64,000 bases of DNA from Myxococcales bacterium (GCA_003170275.1 PNAM01000017.1:62001-126000); one strand, 5' to 3'. Positions 1 through 9,218 are shown, counted from the first letter of the stretch. Made by a program: numbers and translations. Notes: generated from the letters alone by a model not told the origin.

Positions 1-216
1 CGCCTCGATCTTGGCGCACGCCTCGCAAGTGCCGCAGCCGTTCGCATCGCTGCGCTCGCAGTTGAGCGCCATCGCCAACGCCCGCGCGCAGGTCGCCTTG
101 CCTACGCCCCAGGGACCTTCGAACAGGTAGGCGTGGTGCACCTTGCCGGCCGCGACGGCAGCGCGCAAGATCTCGACAGCGCGTGTCTGACCGACGATGG
201 AGGCGAGCCCGCTCAC
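1..216 (-). CDS. holB: DNA polymerase III clamp-loader subunit, probably delta' (partial)
   Basis: N-terminal 72 codons of a clamp-loader AAA+ protein that runs off the left edge of the window. The protein would help load the sliding clamp during replication. Visible in order are an IVGQ motif right after the start, HHAYLFEG, a Walker A-like GPWGVGKAT, and a zinc-knuckle Cys pattern (C near NCE, then GCGTCEAC). The GTG at 216 is the first start after an in-frame TGA at 225-223. DnaX (tau/gamma) normally has an extra N-terminal RKYRP-type segment before VGQ. Its absence here favours delta' over DnaX, but the C-terminus is not available to settle it. Confidence 0.7.
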   Translation of the reverse strand, partial: MSGLASIVGQTRAVEILRAAVAAGKVHHAYLFEGPWGVGKATCARALAMALNCERSDANGCGTCEACAKIEA

Positions 217-263
217 GACCCGTCAGCCTAGCACGCGGCGGTGAATCCGCCCAAGGTTAGGCG

Positions 264-269
264 TATAAA
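264..269 (+). promoter_or_regulatory. -10 box (TATAAA) of the pspA-like gene
   Basis: TATAAA ends 7 nt before the ATG at 277, so transcription would begin at or next to the start codon. This is one of several such boxes in the window. No clear -35 is seen. Confidence 0.45.
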
Positions 270-276
270 GGTGCAC

Positions 277-942
277 ATGGGAATCCTCGGACGGATCTCG
301 ACGCTCATCAAATCGAACCTCAACTCGGCGGTCGACAAGATGACCGACCCCGGAAAAGAGATCGATCAGTTGATCGTCGAGATGGAGGACAACCAGAAGA
401 AGGCGCGTGGCGAGGTGCAGGCCACCATGGCGCTCGAGAAGCGCCACAAGCAGAAGGTCGACGCGTTGAAGAAGAGCGCCGGCGAGTGGGAGGCGCGCGC
501 CGAGCGGGCGGTGCAGGCGGGCGACGACGCCCTCGCGCGCGAGGCGCTCAAGCGCAAGCTCGAGGTCGACGCCGAGTTGCACGAGGCGCAGGGGTTGCTC
601 GACGAGCAGGCCGCCTACGCCGATCAGCTGACGATGGCGCTCAAGGCGCTCGACGTGCGCGTCAAGGAAGTGAAGATGCGCAAGGAGACGCTCAAGGCGC
701 AGGCGCGCGCGCAGAAACACCGCGACCAGGGCACCGGCCCGACCGATGCGTTCAACCGGTTCGACAAGCTCTCTACCGCCGTGGACGTCAAGGAGGCGGA
801 GGTGATGCTCGACGACGAGCTGGCGAAGGCCAACCACACCGACGCGAAATCTCTCGAGGTCGAACGCAAGCTCGAGGAGCTCGGCAAGAACACCGAGCTC
901 GACGATCGCCTGGCCGCGCTGAAGGAAAAAATGAAGAAGTAG
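277..942 (+). CDS. pspA: PspA/IM30 family protein
   Basis: A 221-residue, almost entirely coiled-coil protein of the PspA/IM30/Vipp1 family. These peripheral inner-membrane proteins form oligomers that stabilise damaged membranes. The family start MGILGRISTLIKSNLN (amphipathic membrane-binding helix) and the DPGKEIDQLIVEME segment are both present, followed by long Lys/Glu/Ala-rich heptads and a short C-terminal helix. A GTG at 241 is open in frame, but the ATG at 277 starts the protein at the conserved helix and follows a -10 box at leaderless spacing. No pspBC or pspF lies beside it, so regulation is unlike the enterobacterial operon. Confidence 0.88.
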   Translation: MGILGRISTLIKSNLNSAVDKMTDPGKEIDQLIVEMEDNQKKARGEVQATMALEKRHKQKVDALKKSAGEWEARAERAVQAGDDALAREALKRKLEVDAELHEAQGLLDEQAAYADQLTMALKALDVRVKEVKMRKETLKAQARAQKHRDQGTGPTDAFNRFDKLSTAVDVKEAEVMLDDELAKANHTDAKSLEVERKLEELGKNTELDDRLAALKEKMKK

Positions 943-958
943 GGCAGGGGCCCCTGCC
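943..958. terminator. GC-rich palindrome between convergent genes
   Basis: Perfect 16-bp palindrome GGCAGGGGCCCCTGCC filling most of the 24-bp gap between the pspA-like gene and the converging gene that ends at 967. It could end transcription in both directions, but there is no T-run, so an intrinsic terminator is only suggested. Confidence 0.35.
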
Positions 959-966
959 GGATCACA

Positions 967-1293
967 CTACTTGTTGAGGGCTTTGCCCATGCCCTTCATG
1001 AACTGATTCACCGCGTCGCCGACGCCGCTCATGCCGGCGCCCACCATGCAGCCGGCGCCCTCGGGACAGGTCTTGGCGTCCGCGACGCAGCTGTCGAACT
1101 TCTTGACCACGTCGTCGCCGAGCGACTTGCGCATGTCGGCCATGTCGGTGGCGCACTGGTCGACGTCCTTGGCCTTGTCGCCGCACAGCTCGGCGAGCTT
1201 GGTGCACGCGCGCTTCTCGGGTTGAAAGAAGTGCTTGTAGGCGAACACGCCACCGGCGCCGAGCAGGAGCACCACGATCAGGAATTTCTTCAT
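967..1293 (-). CDS. Small Cys-rich membrane-anchored protein
   Basis: 108 residues, not recognised. A hydrophobic N-terminal segment after MKKF (about residues 4-20) looks like an uncleaved anchor or signal peptide. The rest is a helical, charged domain with six cysteines (CTKLAELC, QC, SC, TC, GC) spaced like paired disulfides, suggesting a periplasmic fold. The ATG follows a purine-rich GAGGGGGA. It is the last gene of the Glt/Nfs-like operon, 56 bp after the AgmX/PglI-type gene, so it may be an accessory of that complex. That link is inferred from position only. Confidence 0.6.
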   Translation of the reverse strand: MKKFLIVVLLLGAGGVFAYKHFFQPEKRACTKLAELCGDKAKDVDQCATDMADMRKSLGDDVVKKFDSCVADAKTCPEGAGCMVGAGMSGVGDAVNQFMKGMGKALNK

Positions 1294-1349
1294 GTGCGGA
1301 TCCCCCTCGGAGACTGTAATACGCGGCGCCGGGCGGTTTATTCCGGCGG

Positions 1350-2711
1350 CTACTGGCCCTTGAAGAAGAACGGGAAGTGCACGTCGGCGACCACCCCGTT
1401 GGGCTTGGGAAACAGCCAGTTCTTGACCTGGCGGGCCATGCAGCTCTCGGCGCTCGGATTGCCCAGCGACGAGCTGTCGATGCGGGTGGTCACCACGTGG
1501 CCGTCGAGATCCACCTTCCAGGCGATCATCACCTTGCCGTTCAGGTGCGGAAAGCGCTGCAGCTCCTTCTCGTAGCAGAACTGGATCGCCGCCAGGTGCG
1601 AGCGCACCACCTTCAAGATCTGCTCGTTCGACAGGCCGCCTTCGGACTGCGGCGTGCCGGTGGTGGCTGCGACCTTGAGCTCCTTGGCCACGTGCCCGCC
1701 GCCGGTGCCAGTGTTGCGCGAGCCGTAACCGCCGCCGCCAACCGCCAGGTTGCCGACGCCGAGGAGCTGGCCCTGGCCGGTGCCGCCGCCGCCCGGCCCG
1801 TCGCCGCGCGTGGACATGCCGCCCGAGCCGCGGCCGATCGCCAGCTGCGCGCCCTTGAGGCCGGCCATCGCGGTGGTCATGGTCGCGTCGGGCGTGTCGG
1901 AGAGCAGGGTCTTGAGCGCTTGCGACTGCTTGGTCTGCTTGAGCACCCCGAGCAGACCGGTCTGCGAGACCTTGGCGACGATCTGATCCTTGGGCCCGCG
2001 CGGGATTACCGTTTTTTCGAGCTTGGCGTCGGGGTTGCCGATCTTGCCTTCCTTGCCGGCCGCGCGCTTGGACGCATCGTCCTCGCGCACCTTGCGCTGC
2101 TCGGACTTGGGCTTGGGTTCGTCGGGCTTGGGCTCCTCGGGCTTGTCGAGCAGCAGCTTGGCGATCGCCGTCGTCGGCGGCGGATCGACGTCGAGAGCAT
2201 CGACCGGATCGTAGGCGAGGAACGCCACCACCAGCAGCGCGATGTGCACCACCGCCGAGAACACCAGCGCCTGGCCGAGGAAGCGATCGAGCCAGGTGCG
2301 ATCGGGGCCGATCTTCACCGTCGAGCCGATGAACTGGAAGAAGAACGCGACGTCGCCGGTGTCGTCGAGCCCGACGATTCCCCAGTCGGCGGTCGCGAGT
2401 GGCTGCTGGCGGAACGGCCCCGACGGCACGCCGCGCCCGCGACGGATGAACTCGGAGACCGCGTGCGGCTCGTTGCCGAGCGAGAGCTTGCCGCTCATCC
2501 CCTCGGCCAGCGTCAGCATGTAGCTGGACGAATCGGCTGCTGGCGCGAACAGCGGGAACTGATCGCCGAGGCGCGAGGCGGGCACCGTGAAGGTATCGTG
2601 CTTGGACGGACCGACGGTGATCGGCTGCGGCTTGTAGAAGACGCGCTCCTCGAGCGGCTCGCCCTTCCACACCAGAACGACTCGTAGGGGACGTGCAGAA
2701 GACGGAGTCAT
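1350..2711 (-). CDS. AgmX/PglI C-terminal domain protein (GltG/NfsG-like)
   Basis: About 453 residues. The N-terminal ~130 residues form a small beta-rich domain in the position of the FHA/AgmX N-domain. One transmembrane helix follows (ALVFSAVVHIALLVVAFLAY, about residues 145-165), then a Pro/Lys-rich periplasmic linker, a Gly-rich stretch, and a C-terminal AgmX/PglI domain that resembles TonB (ending ...NWLFPKPNGVV...PFFF). In Myxococcus, GltG (PglI) and NfsG of this type link the inner-membrane motor to the outer membrane. An upstream ATG lies at 2720, but the ATG at 2711 sits 7 nt after a GATAAT box that overlaps the 2720 codon, so 2711 is preferred. The gene may therefore also be transcribed on its own. 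Confidence 0.8.
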   Translation of the reverse strand: MTPSSARPLRVVLVWKGEPLEERVFYKPQPITVGPSKHDTFTVPASRLGDQFPLFAPAADSSSYMLTLAEGMSGKLSLGNEPHAVSEFIRRGRGVPSGPFRQQPLATADWGIVGLDDTGDVAFFFQFIGSTVKIGPDRTWLDRFLGQALVFSAVVHIALLVVAFLAYDPVDALDVDPPPTTAIAKLLLDKPEEPKPDEPKPKSEQRKVREDDASKRAAGKEGKIGNPDAKLEKTVIPRGPKDQIVAKVSQTGLLGVLKQTKQSQALKTLLSDTPDATMTTAMAGLKGAQLAIGRGSGGMSTRGDGPGGGGTGQGQLLGVGNLAVGGGGYGSRNTGTGGGHVAKELKVAATTGTPQSEGGLSNEQILKVVRSHLAAIQFCYEKELQRFPHLNGKVMIAWKVDLDGHVVTTRIDSSSLGNPSAESCMARQVKNWLFPKPNGVVADVHFPFFFKGQ

Positions 2712-2718
2712 ACCGGTC

Positions 2719-2724
2719 ATTATC
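2719..2724 (-). promoter_or_regulatory. -10 box (GATAAT) inside the operon, before the AgmX/PglI-type gene
   Basis: GATAAT ends 7 nt before the ATG at 2711. This fits a leaderless internal promoter, and it coincides with the only sizeable gap in this part of the operon (31 bp). Confidence 0.4.
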
Positions 2725-2751
2725 GTAGCACGCGCTCTTTGAGCGGGCGAG

Positions 2752-3057
2752 CTACATCTCGTCGGTCGAGCGCTTCAACTCCGGGAGAAAGCTGCGCTTA
2801 TCGGGGACGGTCGTATCAAACTCGGACTTCATCCGGTTGAGGAAATAGAGCAGCTGCGGGGTCTTCAGCTTGCCGTCGATGTCCAGGCCGGTGAAGTTAT
2901 AGGTCTTCGATTTTTGACCGGTTTTCGCGTCGGTCTGGGTCGGCCCGCCGTCTGTGTTCCCTTTGCGCTTCTGCGCCTGCGCGGGGGTGAACGCGCCGAA
3001 CAGCGCGAGCGCGACCAGGGTCGCTGCCAGGACCACCACCGCGAGGTTGCACTTCAC
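2752..3057 (-). CDS. Small exported protein (GltF/NfsF position)
   Basis: 101 residues. It has a signal peptide (hydrophobic to about residue 25, ending TPAQA), then a short polar region and a segment LDIDGKLKTPQLLYFLNRM followed by KRSFLPELKRS. The GTG start overlaps the stop of the upstream TPR lipoprotein gene in a GTGA, which indicates translational coupling. It occupies the F position of the gltD-E-F-G order. I cannot assign a biochemical function; the match to GltF is by size, location and gene order. Confidence 0.65.
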   Translation of the reverse strand: MKCNLAVVVLAATLVALALFGAFTPAQAQKRKGNTDGGPTQTDAKTGQKSKTYNFTGLDIDGKLKTPQLLYFLNRMKSEFDTTVPDKRSFLPELKRSTDEM

Positions 3058-4199
3058 TGCGTGGTACCTCCACCTTTATCGTCGCCGGCTTTGGGCTTCT
3101 TCGCAAGCTCCTTCAGGCGCGACTCGGCGTCGGCGCGCTTGGGGTGGCCCTGCGGCGCGGCCTTGGCGAACTTCTCGAGCTCGACGCGCGCACGGCCGGG
3201 CTGTTTCTCGAAGTCCATCTCCAGCACGCCCAGATCGTAGAGCGCGTCGGCGGAGTCGGGATCGAGCTCGAGCGCTTTTTGGAACGCGTGCTCGGCGTTC
3301 TGCAGATTCACCGCGCCGCGCTCCGCCACGCCGAGGGCGATCCACGCGTCGACGTCGTCGGGATCGGTGTGCGTGACGTGCTTGAGCTCCTCGACCGCGC
3401 GCGTGTAGTCGCCGCAGTCGAGGTAGACCGCCGCCTTGTTGCGGCGCGCGACGGTGAGCGACGGATCGAGCTTGGCCGCCTGCTCGAAGTGCGCGAAGGC
3501 CTCTTGATCGCGCCGGCGCTCCAGCGCGACCAGCCCGAGGTTGTTCCAGATCTCCGCCGCCGCCTTGCTCTTGTCGTCGATCTCGAGCGCGCGGTGCAGC
3601 ACCAGATCGGCCAGCTCGAGCTGTCCCTTGGCCTTGTACACCAGGCCGAGCTGGTCGAGCGCGCCGGCCATCGCCTGGCGCGGGGCCGAGCGCAGCGCTT
3701 TTTGCAGCGCGTCGATCGCCTCGTCGAGCTTGCCCGCGCGCCGGTACGCGGCACCGAGCGCGACGCGGATCTGATCGACGTGCGAATCGTCTTTTGATTT
3801 GGGCCTCTCGAGCCACGCGCGATAGATCTTGGCGGCGTCGGCCGCCCGGTTGGCGGAGAGATACGCCTCGCCGAGCGCCTGCACCGTCGCTGCGTTGGTG
3901 GGCAGGATGCCAAGCGCCTTCTCGAGCGGCGCGATGGCCTCGGCCGGGTTGCGCAGCTTGAGCAGGATCCAGCCTTCGTCGTAGAACGCCTCCCACAGGT
4001 TGGGATCGAGCTGCTCGGCGGCGCGAATCCGCTCGAGCGCGCGCTCGTAGTTCGCCGCCCCCAGACGCACCGAGCGCCCCGCGTCCTTGAGCGCATCCAC
4101 CGCCTCGGGTTTGGCCGCCGGCAGCTTCGGCTCCTCGGCCCCTTTGTGAGACGCGCCACAACCGGCGAGCAGCAGCCCAAGAAGAACCACTCTGTTCAT
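3054..4199 (-). CDS. TPR-repeat lipoprotein (GltE/NfsE-like)
   Basis: 381 residues. The lipobox LLLAGC gives a mature Cys at about residue 14, followed by at least seven tetratricopeptide repeats (motifs such as WNNLGLVALERRRDQEAF and ALYDLGVLEMD) and a Lys-rich tail. It is probably anchored in the outer membrane facing the periplasm as a protein-protein scaffold. The ATG overlaps the stop of the large TPR gene upstream (ATGA), and its own stop overlaps the next start (GTGA). In Myxococcus the equivalent GltE/NfsE lipoproteins belong to the envelope-spanning complex. Confidence 0.78.
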   Translation of the reverse strand: MNRVVLLGLLLAGCGASHKGAEEPKLPAAKPEAVDALKDAGRSVRLGAANYERALERIRAAEQLDPNLWEAFYDEGWILLKLRNPAEAIAPLEKALGILPTNAATVQALGEAYLSANRAADAAKIYRAWLERPKSKDDSHVDQIRVALGAAYRRAGKLDEAIDALQKALRSAPRQAMAGALDQLGLVYKAKGQLELADLVLHRALEIDDKSKAAAEIWNNLGLVALERRRDQEAFAHFEQAAKLDPSLTVARRNKAAVYLDCGDYTRAVEELKHVTHTDPDDVDAWIALGVAERGAVNLQNAEHAFQKALELDPDSADALYDLGVLEMDFEKQPGRARVELEKFAKAAPQGHPKRADAESRLKELAKKPKAGDDKGGGTTQ

Positions 4200-7100
4200 C
4201 GGACCACGCTCCCGACGAAGGGGAGATCGGCGCGCGGCTCGGCGGGAGCGGGGCGGGTGCGCGCTTCGGCCTCGGCGGGGAATTCCTGATCGTCGAGCCG
4301 GCCGAGCGCCTGGCGCAGCTTCTGCGTGAAGTCGTTGTAGACGCCCAGGTCGAGCGCCTTCTTGTAGCCGCCCTTGTAGGCGTCGATCGCCTTCTCCTCG
4401 ACGACGACCACCACCTTCTCCAGCTCGTCGCGGTAGACCTGCTTCTCCTCTTCGGACAGGTTGCCGGGCGTGGGCGTGTCGCGCAGCGCCTTGGCGAAGC
4501 GCTCGTACGCGTCGCCGATGCGGAACAGCGACGCGGTCGCCCACTCCGGATCGTTGAAGGTGACCGCGTCCACGTACGCCTGCTTGGCCTTCTCGAGCAG
4601 CGTCGATTTCTCGTCGAGGGTGCGCTTGAGCTTGCGCGGCTCCGACGCGAGCTGCACGCGCTCGAAGTCGTGGAACAGCACCTCGCCCTGCAGGTAGCGC
4701 GCGTGCGCCGCCGGGCCCGCCGGGCCGCGCTCCGACGGCGAGCCCTTCTTGTAGAGCGCCACCGCGCGGTCGAGCGGCTCCAGCGCCTTTTTGTGCTGGC
4801 CGGCTGCGATCAGCGCGGCGCCGGCGCGGGTGAGCGCGTCGATGGTCTGCGCGCCGCCCGGATGGTCGTGCGCGAACTCCAGGAACGCCTTGGAGGCGGC
4901 ATCCTTCTGCCCGGCCTCGGCCAGCACCACGCCGACGCGGAACGCCACCTCCTTGGAGTCTTCGCGCGTCTTGTAGCGCTTGCCATACTCGCCGTACGCG
5001 CGGATCGCGCTCTGCGTGTCGCCCAGGTGCTCGCGCAACAGGCCTGCGTTGTACAGCGCGTCGGCCGCGTGGGTGTCCTTCGGCCAGCGATCGGCGAGCA
5101 GCTGGTAGTAGCGCGACGCGGGATCCCACAGCGCCGCCTGCTCATACAGCTTGGCCGCCGCCCACGCCGCCTGCGGGGTCTCCTGCGCGCTCGGATACTT
5201 GTCCACCACGTTGCCGTAGACCTTGACCGCCTCTTCCGGCTTGCCGCCACGCACGTAGGTGGTCGCCGCGTTCATCAGCGCGGCGGTCGCGCGCGGGCTC
5301 TGCGGGAACTCGTTGGCCACGCGCACGTAGATCGCCGCGGCGTCGAGCGGCGCGGACTCGGCCTTCTGCTCGCCGGCCTTCATGCCCGCATCGACCACCA
5401 GCTTCGACAGGCGGTCCTGATCGGCGCGCGCCTGGAACGCCGGCACCTTCAACAGGCGGCGCGCCCAGCCCTCGACGTTCTCGTAGTCCTTGGCCTTGGC
5501 GAGCGACTCGAGGATCTTGTCGCCGGCCGCCGCAGCGACGGGCGCCGAGGGCCAGCCCTCGACGATCTTGCCGAAGCGCTTGACCGCCTCGTCGTAGTCG
5601 CCGTGGTCGTAGAACAGCTCGCCGTTCTTGAACAGGATGTTGGCGATCTCCGGATCCTTGGGGAACAGCGTCGCGTACAGATCGATCGCCTCGCCCATCT
5701 TCTTGTCCGAGGGGATGATCTGCTTGCCCGCGTTCTTCTCCTTGCGAACCTTTTCGTACGCGCTGATCGAGTTGAGCAACGCCTCGCGGTGCAGCTTGCC
5801 GATCGGCTTTCCGCGCCCGACCGCCAGGTAGGCGTCGCCCGCCTCTTCGTTCTTCTTGAGCTTGAAGAAGTAGATGTCGGCCAACAGGTACTGCACCTCG
5901 CCCGCGTCGGTGTCGCCGGCGAACTTCGACAGGTAGTAGGCGTACGCCTCGGCGGCGCGCCCGTAACGATCGAGATCCACGTGGTGCTGGAACTGCTCGA
6001 CCTTCTGCGCGTCGGAGTGCAGGTTCTTCGCCACCTCCCGCAGTTCCTTGCCCGCCAGCTTGCGCGCGTGCTCGACCACTTTCGGATCCTGCTGCTTCTT
6101 GGCCCAGTCGGAGTCCGGCCCGTACACCTCGGCGAGCTTGCGCAGCTCTTTGATGGCGTTCTTGTTCTCGTCCATCTCGCGCAGCGAATCGATGATCCGC
6201 TTCTGCCGGTCGGGCGCGCCCTCGTCGTTCGGGTCGAGCTCGATCAGAAAGCGCTCGCTCTCGATCGCCCGCTCGTAGCGCGCCTGGTTGTAGAAGGTGT
6301 CGGCCAGCCGCGCGATCACCTTGCGCGAGTAGGCGGCGCCGCCGATCGACGCCAGGAAGTCGAAGGCGTCCTTGGGGCCCTTGCGCTCGTCCTCGGTGAA
6401 CACCATCACCAGGTAGTCGAGCGCCTCGCCCTTGAGCTCCTCCAGCCGCTTGCGCCCTTCCTTGGTGAGCTGGTCGGAGCGCAGCTTGCCCGAGCCGAGA
6501 TCGAGCACCTCCTTGAAGCGGCGCGCTGCCTTGTCGGGATCGCCGAGCTTCCAGTAGCACCACGCGGTCTTGAACAGCGCGAGATCGTAGAGCGGCGAAT
6601 CGGGATACTTGAGCACCTCGTCGTAGCCCTCGAGCGCGGTCTTGTAGTCGCCGTCTTCGTAGAAGCGCGCCTCGGCGACCGCCATCCACGCGTCGGGACG
6701 GAAGCGGCTCTTCGGGTGATCTTTCAAGATCGCGCGGAACTGCACCAGCGCCTCGGCGCTGCGCCCCTCGGAGCGCAGCGAGAAGCCGTACAGGTAGCGC
6801 ACCGCATCGATCTTGCGGAACTGCGGATACTCGCCGATCAGCCTCTTGTACAGCGACTGCGACGAGGTCAGATCGAGCTGCGGCTGCGGCGGCGTGCGGC
6901 ACTTGTCTTTTCTACTGGTGACCGCCGCGCACTTCTCGACGGCGTTGTTGAAGCTGCCCATCTCGGACAAAAAGTGCGCCTTGGACTCTTCCCAGCGCAG
7001 CTCGGCGAGCTGGAACAGCACCTCGGGCGTCTCGGTCGACGGCTGGTGCTCGCGCAGGTAGGTCTCGATGAGCGCGATCGCCGCCTTGCGCTTCTCGGTG

Positions 7101-7288
7101 ACCAGCGCCTCCTTGGCGCGCAGCAGCGACTCGACCTCGTGCGAGACCGCCAGATCGCGCACGCCCGCGCCGGCGTCGAGCTTGGCCTGCTCGTAGTCGC
7201 CGCCCGCCCGCACGCGCGTCGTGAACGCGCACGTGAACGTGAACGCCAACGCGAGTGTCAGCGATCTATTTGTAGTTCTCGTACTCAT
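4196..7288 (-). CDS. Large periplasmic TPR protein (GltD/AgmU/NfsD-like)
   Basis: 1030 residues. A signal peptide (LTLALAFTFTCAF...VRAGG) is followed by a full-length array of TPR/Sel1-like helical repeats, many with the YxxALxxYxxVLKYPDSP or FP.SPRA.AAL pattern seen in tol-pal-type and BamD-like repeats. AgmU/GltD in Myxococcus is a comparable TPR-rich periplasmic protein that decorates the gliding complex. The start lies 23 bp inside the upstream gene, and the stop overlaps the next ATG. Length and domain content agree with the D component. No enzymatic motif is visible. Confidence 0.78.
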   Translation of the reverse strand: MSTRTTNRSLTLALAFTFTCAFTTRVRAGGDYEQAKLDAGAGVRDLAVSHEVESLLRAKEALVTEKRKAAIALIETYLREHQPSTETPEVLFQLAELRWEESKAHFLSEMGSFNNAVEKCAAVTSRKDKCRTPPQPQLDLTSSQSLYKRLIGEYPQFRKIDAVRYLYGFSLRSEGRSAEALVQFRAILKDHPKSRFRPDAWMAVAEARFYEDGDYKTALEGYDEVLKYPDSPLYDLALFKTAWCYWKLGDPDKAARRFKEVLDLGSGKLRSDQLTKEGRKRLEELKGEALDYLVMVFTEDERKGPKDAFDFLASIGGAAYSRKVIARLADTFYNQARYERAIESERFLIELDPNDEGAPDRQKRIIDSLREMDENKNAIKELRKLAEVYGPDSDWAKKQQDPKVVEHARKLAGKELREVAKNLHSDAQKVEQFQHHVDLDRYGRAAEAYAYYLSKFAGDTDAGEVQYLLADIYFFKLKKNEEAGDAYLAVGRGKPIGKLHREALLNSISAYEKVRKEKNAGKQIIPSDKKMGEAIDLYATLFPKDPEIANILFKNGELFYDHGDYDEAVKRFGKIVEGWPSAPVAAAAGDKILESLAKAKDYENVEGWARRLLKVPAFQARADQDRLSKLVVDAGMKAGEQKAESAPLDAAAIYVRVANEFPQSPRATAALMNAATTYVRGGKPEEAVKVYGNVVDKYPSAQETPQAAWAAAKLYEQAALWDPASRYYQLLADRWPKDTHAADALYNAGLLREHLGDTQSAIRAYGEYGKRYKTREDSKEVAFRVGVVLAEAGQKDAASKAFLEFAHDHPGGAQTIDALTRAGAALIAAGQHKKALEPLDRAVALYKKGSPSERGPAGPAAHARYLQGEVLFHDFERVQLASEPRKLKRTLDEKSTLLEKAKQAYVDAVTFNDPEWATASLFRIGDAYERFAKALRDTPTPGNLSEEEKQVYRDELEKVVVVVEEKAIDAYKGGYKKALDLGVYNDFTQKLRQALGRLDDQEFPAEAEARTRPAPAEPRADLPFVGSVVR

Positions 7289-9218
7289 CCAACCAGATCT
7301 CTTTTTCGGGCGGCCAGTACTCTTCGTCGTCGCGGATCAGCCCTTCGATGTGCAGCTTGCCGAACATTTCCGGAGGAAAGCGGCCGGCGGCGAGGTCTTC
7401 GATCTGGCGCTCGAGCTTGCGCTTCTGCCCGACCACCGCGTCGATCTTGCCGAGGCGCGCGCGGCGCAGCAGATCGTCGAGGTGCCCGCGCAGATCGATC
7501 AGCGCCTGGCGGATCAGCTCGCCCGAGGCGCGCTCCAACCGTTCGTTGAGCGCCGCCACGCGGGCCTTGAGCTGCGCGGCGTGCTCGGAATCCGCGTGTA
7601 CCAGCGGGGCCAGGCCGGTCGCGCCACGCTCGCGGTTGGTCTCCTCGAGCGCGTCCATGTCGAGCGTACGGCTGAGCGTGGCGGACAGCTCGCGACGGCG
7701 CGCCTCGAAGTCCTCGAGCGATTTCCGCGCGGCGTCGGCGTCCGGGCCGGTCTTCTTGCGCAACGACGCGCGCAGCCGCGCGGCCTCCGCGCCCAGCTCC
7801 TCGGTGTGGGTGACGAGGGCGGCCGGATCGAGGAGCCCGCCCTGGCTCGACTGCACCGGCGTCCCCGCGATGCGCGCCGACAAGCCGCTCCACGCCCGCT
7901 CGACGTGACCCGCATCGAGCGCTTCGGCGCGCAGCCCGCGCGTGAGCGCCTGCAAGCGGAAAAACCTGCCGTCCACCTCGAGCTGCTCGGCGATCCGATC
8001 CTCGGCGGTCGGGTCACCGGAGGGGGAGGGGGCGGGCGCGGGCGCATTCGCGTCGCGCGCGAGCAGCCGCAGCGCCAGTGCCGAGCGCGTCGACGGATCG
8101 GCCAGCGCCTTGTCGATCGCGGCGATCAACGGCTCGTGCACGGTCAGGAACTGGCCAAACCCCTTCTCCGCCTCGACGAAGCGGCAGGTCTTGACCTGCA
8201 GCGTGGCGAACAACAGGCGCGCCTCGGCGGTCTTGGGCGAACGCGGGAACGCTTTCAGGAACTCCTCGACCAGCCGCGCGCCGAGATCGAACTCGCGCCG
8301 CTGCAGCGACGACCAGGCGGCCTCGAACAGCGCCTCGGCGAGCCGGTTCGAGTCCTGCGGGATGAGGAAGTAATGATAGAACGCGTCGTCGTAGCGGCCC
8401 TCTTCGTGCGCCAGCCGGCCGAGCGCCAGGCGCGCCAGATCGCGCAGCGCGTAGTAGCGGCCGTCGATGTAGAAGCGCAGCGAATCGCCCGCCTTGACGT
8501 CGGCGATCGCGCAGAACGCGTCGGAGGCGCTGAGCGCGCCGGCGGCCTTCTTCGACACGCCGTGCTTGACCCGCAACACCCCGCGCAGATACAGCGCCGA
8601 CGAATAGAACCGGCTGGTCGGTCCCACGTGCGCCAGCTCGTCCTCGGCCTCGTCGCCCTGGCCGGCCTCGAACGCCGCACGCCCGCGCAGGTACGCGATC
8701 TCGGCGCGCTGGTCCTCGGCGCCCAGCCGGTCGAGCTCCTGCACGCACACCGGCAGGTTGCGCTCGTCGAGACACACGTCGATGTAGCCGCGCAACGCCG
8801 CCTCGTAGAACGGCGCCTTCGACCCGCGCTGCAGCGAGCGACCGAGATAGCGGCGCGCGCTCGACGATCCGCCGCCGCGGTGCAGCGCGATCCCGAGGCG
8901 ATACTCGGCGTCCTGAAAGTCTTCGCTGTCGCTCAGATCCTGATAACGCGGTCCCTCGACGATCGCGTACAGCCGCGCCGCCGCCAGCGCCGCGTTGCCC
9001 GCCACCAGCTCGTCGTCGGCCGCTTGCACCTCGGCGGCCAGCCGCTGCGGCGTGCCGAGCGTCTTGTCGACCAACCCGCGCTTTTCCATCTCCTCGAGGT
9101 ACGCGCCCGCCTCGGGCCGCGCCTTGACCACCGGCTTCGCCCACGCTCGCGAGAACGTGCACGTGAACGCCAAGGTGAGCGCAAACGCGAACCCGGGCGT
9201 GGACGCGCGGCGCTTCAT
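7266..9218 (-). CDS. Exported TPR/coiled-coil protein (GltC/NfsC-like)
   Basis: 650 residues. It begins with a signal peptide (hydrophobic to about residue 27, ending SRAWA). TPR-like helical pairs follow to about residue 400 (for example ALYLRGVLRVKHG and LFEAAWSSLQRREFDLGARL), then a charged coiled-coil region rich in Arg/Glu/Leu. The acidic aromatic C-terminus contains EYWPPEKEIWLDEY. Its size and periplasmic TPR character match GltC/NfsC, which connects the outer-membrane barrels to the periplasmic part of the machine. The ATG overlaps the stop of the preceding gene (ATGA). Its signal peptide resembles that of the next gene. Confidence 0.72.
   Translation of the reverse strand: MKRRASTPGFAFALTLAFTCTFSRAWAKPVVKARPEAGAYLEEMEKRGLVDKTLGTPQRLAAEVQAADDELVAGNAALAAARLYAIVEGPRYQDLSDSEDFQDAEYRLGIALHRGGGSSSARRYLGRSLQRGSKAPFYEAALRGYIDVCLDERNLPVCVQELDRLGAEDQRAEIAYLRGRAAFEAGQGDEAEDELAHVGPTSRFYSSALYLRGVLRVKHGVSKKAAGALSASDAFCAIADVKAGDSLRFYIDGRYYALRDLARLALGRLAHEEGRYDDAFYHYFLIPQDSNRLAEALFEAAWSSLQRREFDLGARLVEEFLKAFPRSPKTAEARLLFATLQVKTCRFVEAEKGFGQFLTVHEPLIAAIDKALADPSTRSALALRLLARDANAPAPAPSPSGDPTAEDRIAEQLEVDGRFFRLQALTRGLRAEALDAGHVERAWSGLSARIAGTPVQSSQGGLLDPAALVTHTEELGAEAARLRASLRKKTGPDADAARKSLEDFEARRRELSATLSRTLDMDALEETNRERGATGLAPLVHADSEHAAQLKARVAALNERLERASGELIRQALIDLRGHLDDLLRRARLGKIDAVVGQKRKLERQIEDLAAGRFPPEMFGKLHIEGLIRDDEEYWPPEKEIWLDEYENYK

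Noticed and set aside
4670..7549. Long open frame of 959 codons on the plus strand
   Set aside because: It is antisense to the TPR gene, full of Arg/Leu/Ala, with no family motif. High GC makes such frames common opposite real genes; the same applies to 19538-21814 and 50540-52837 (minus).
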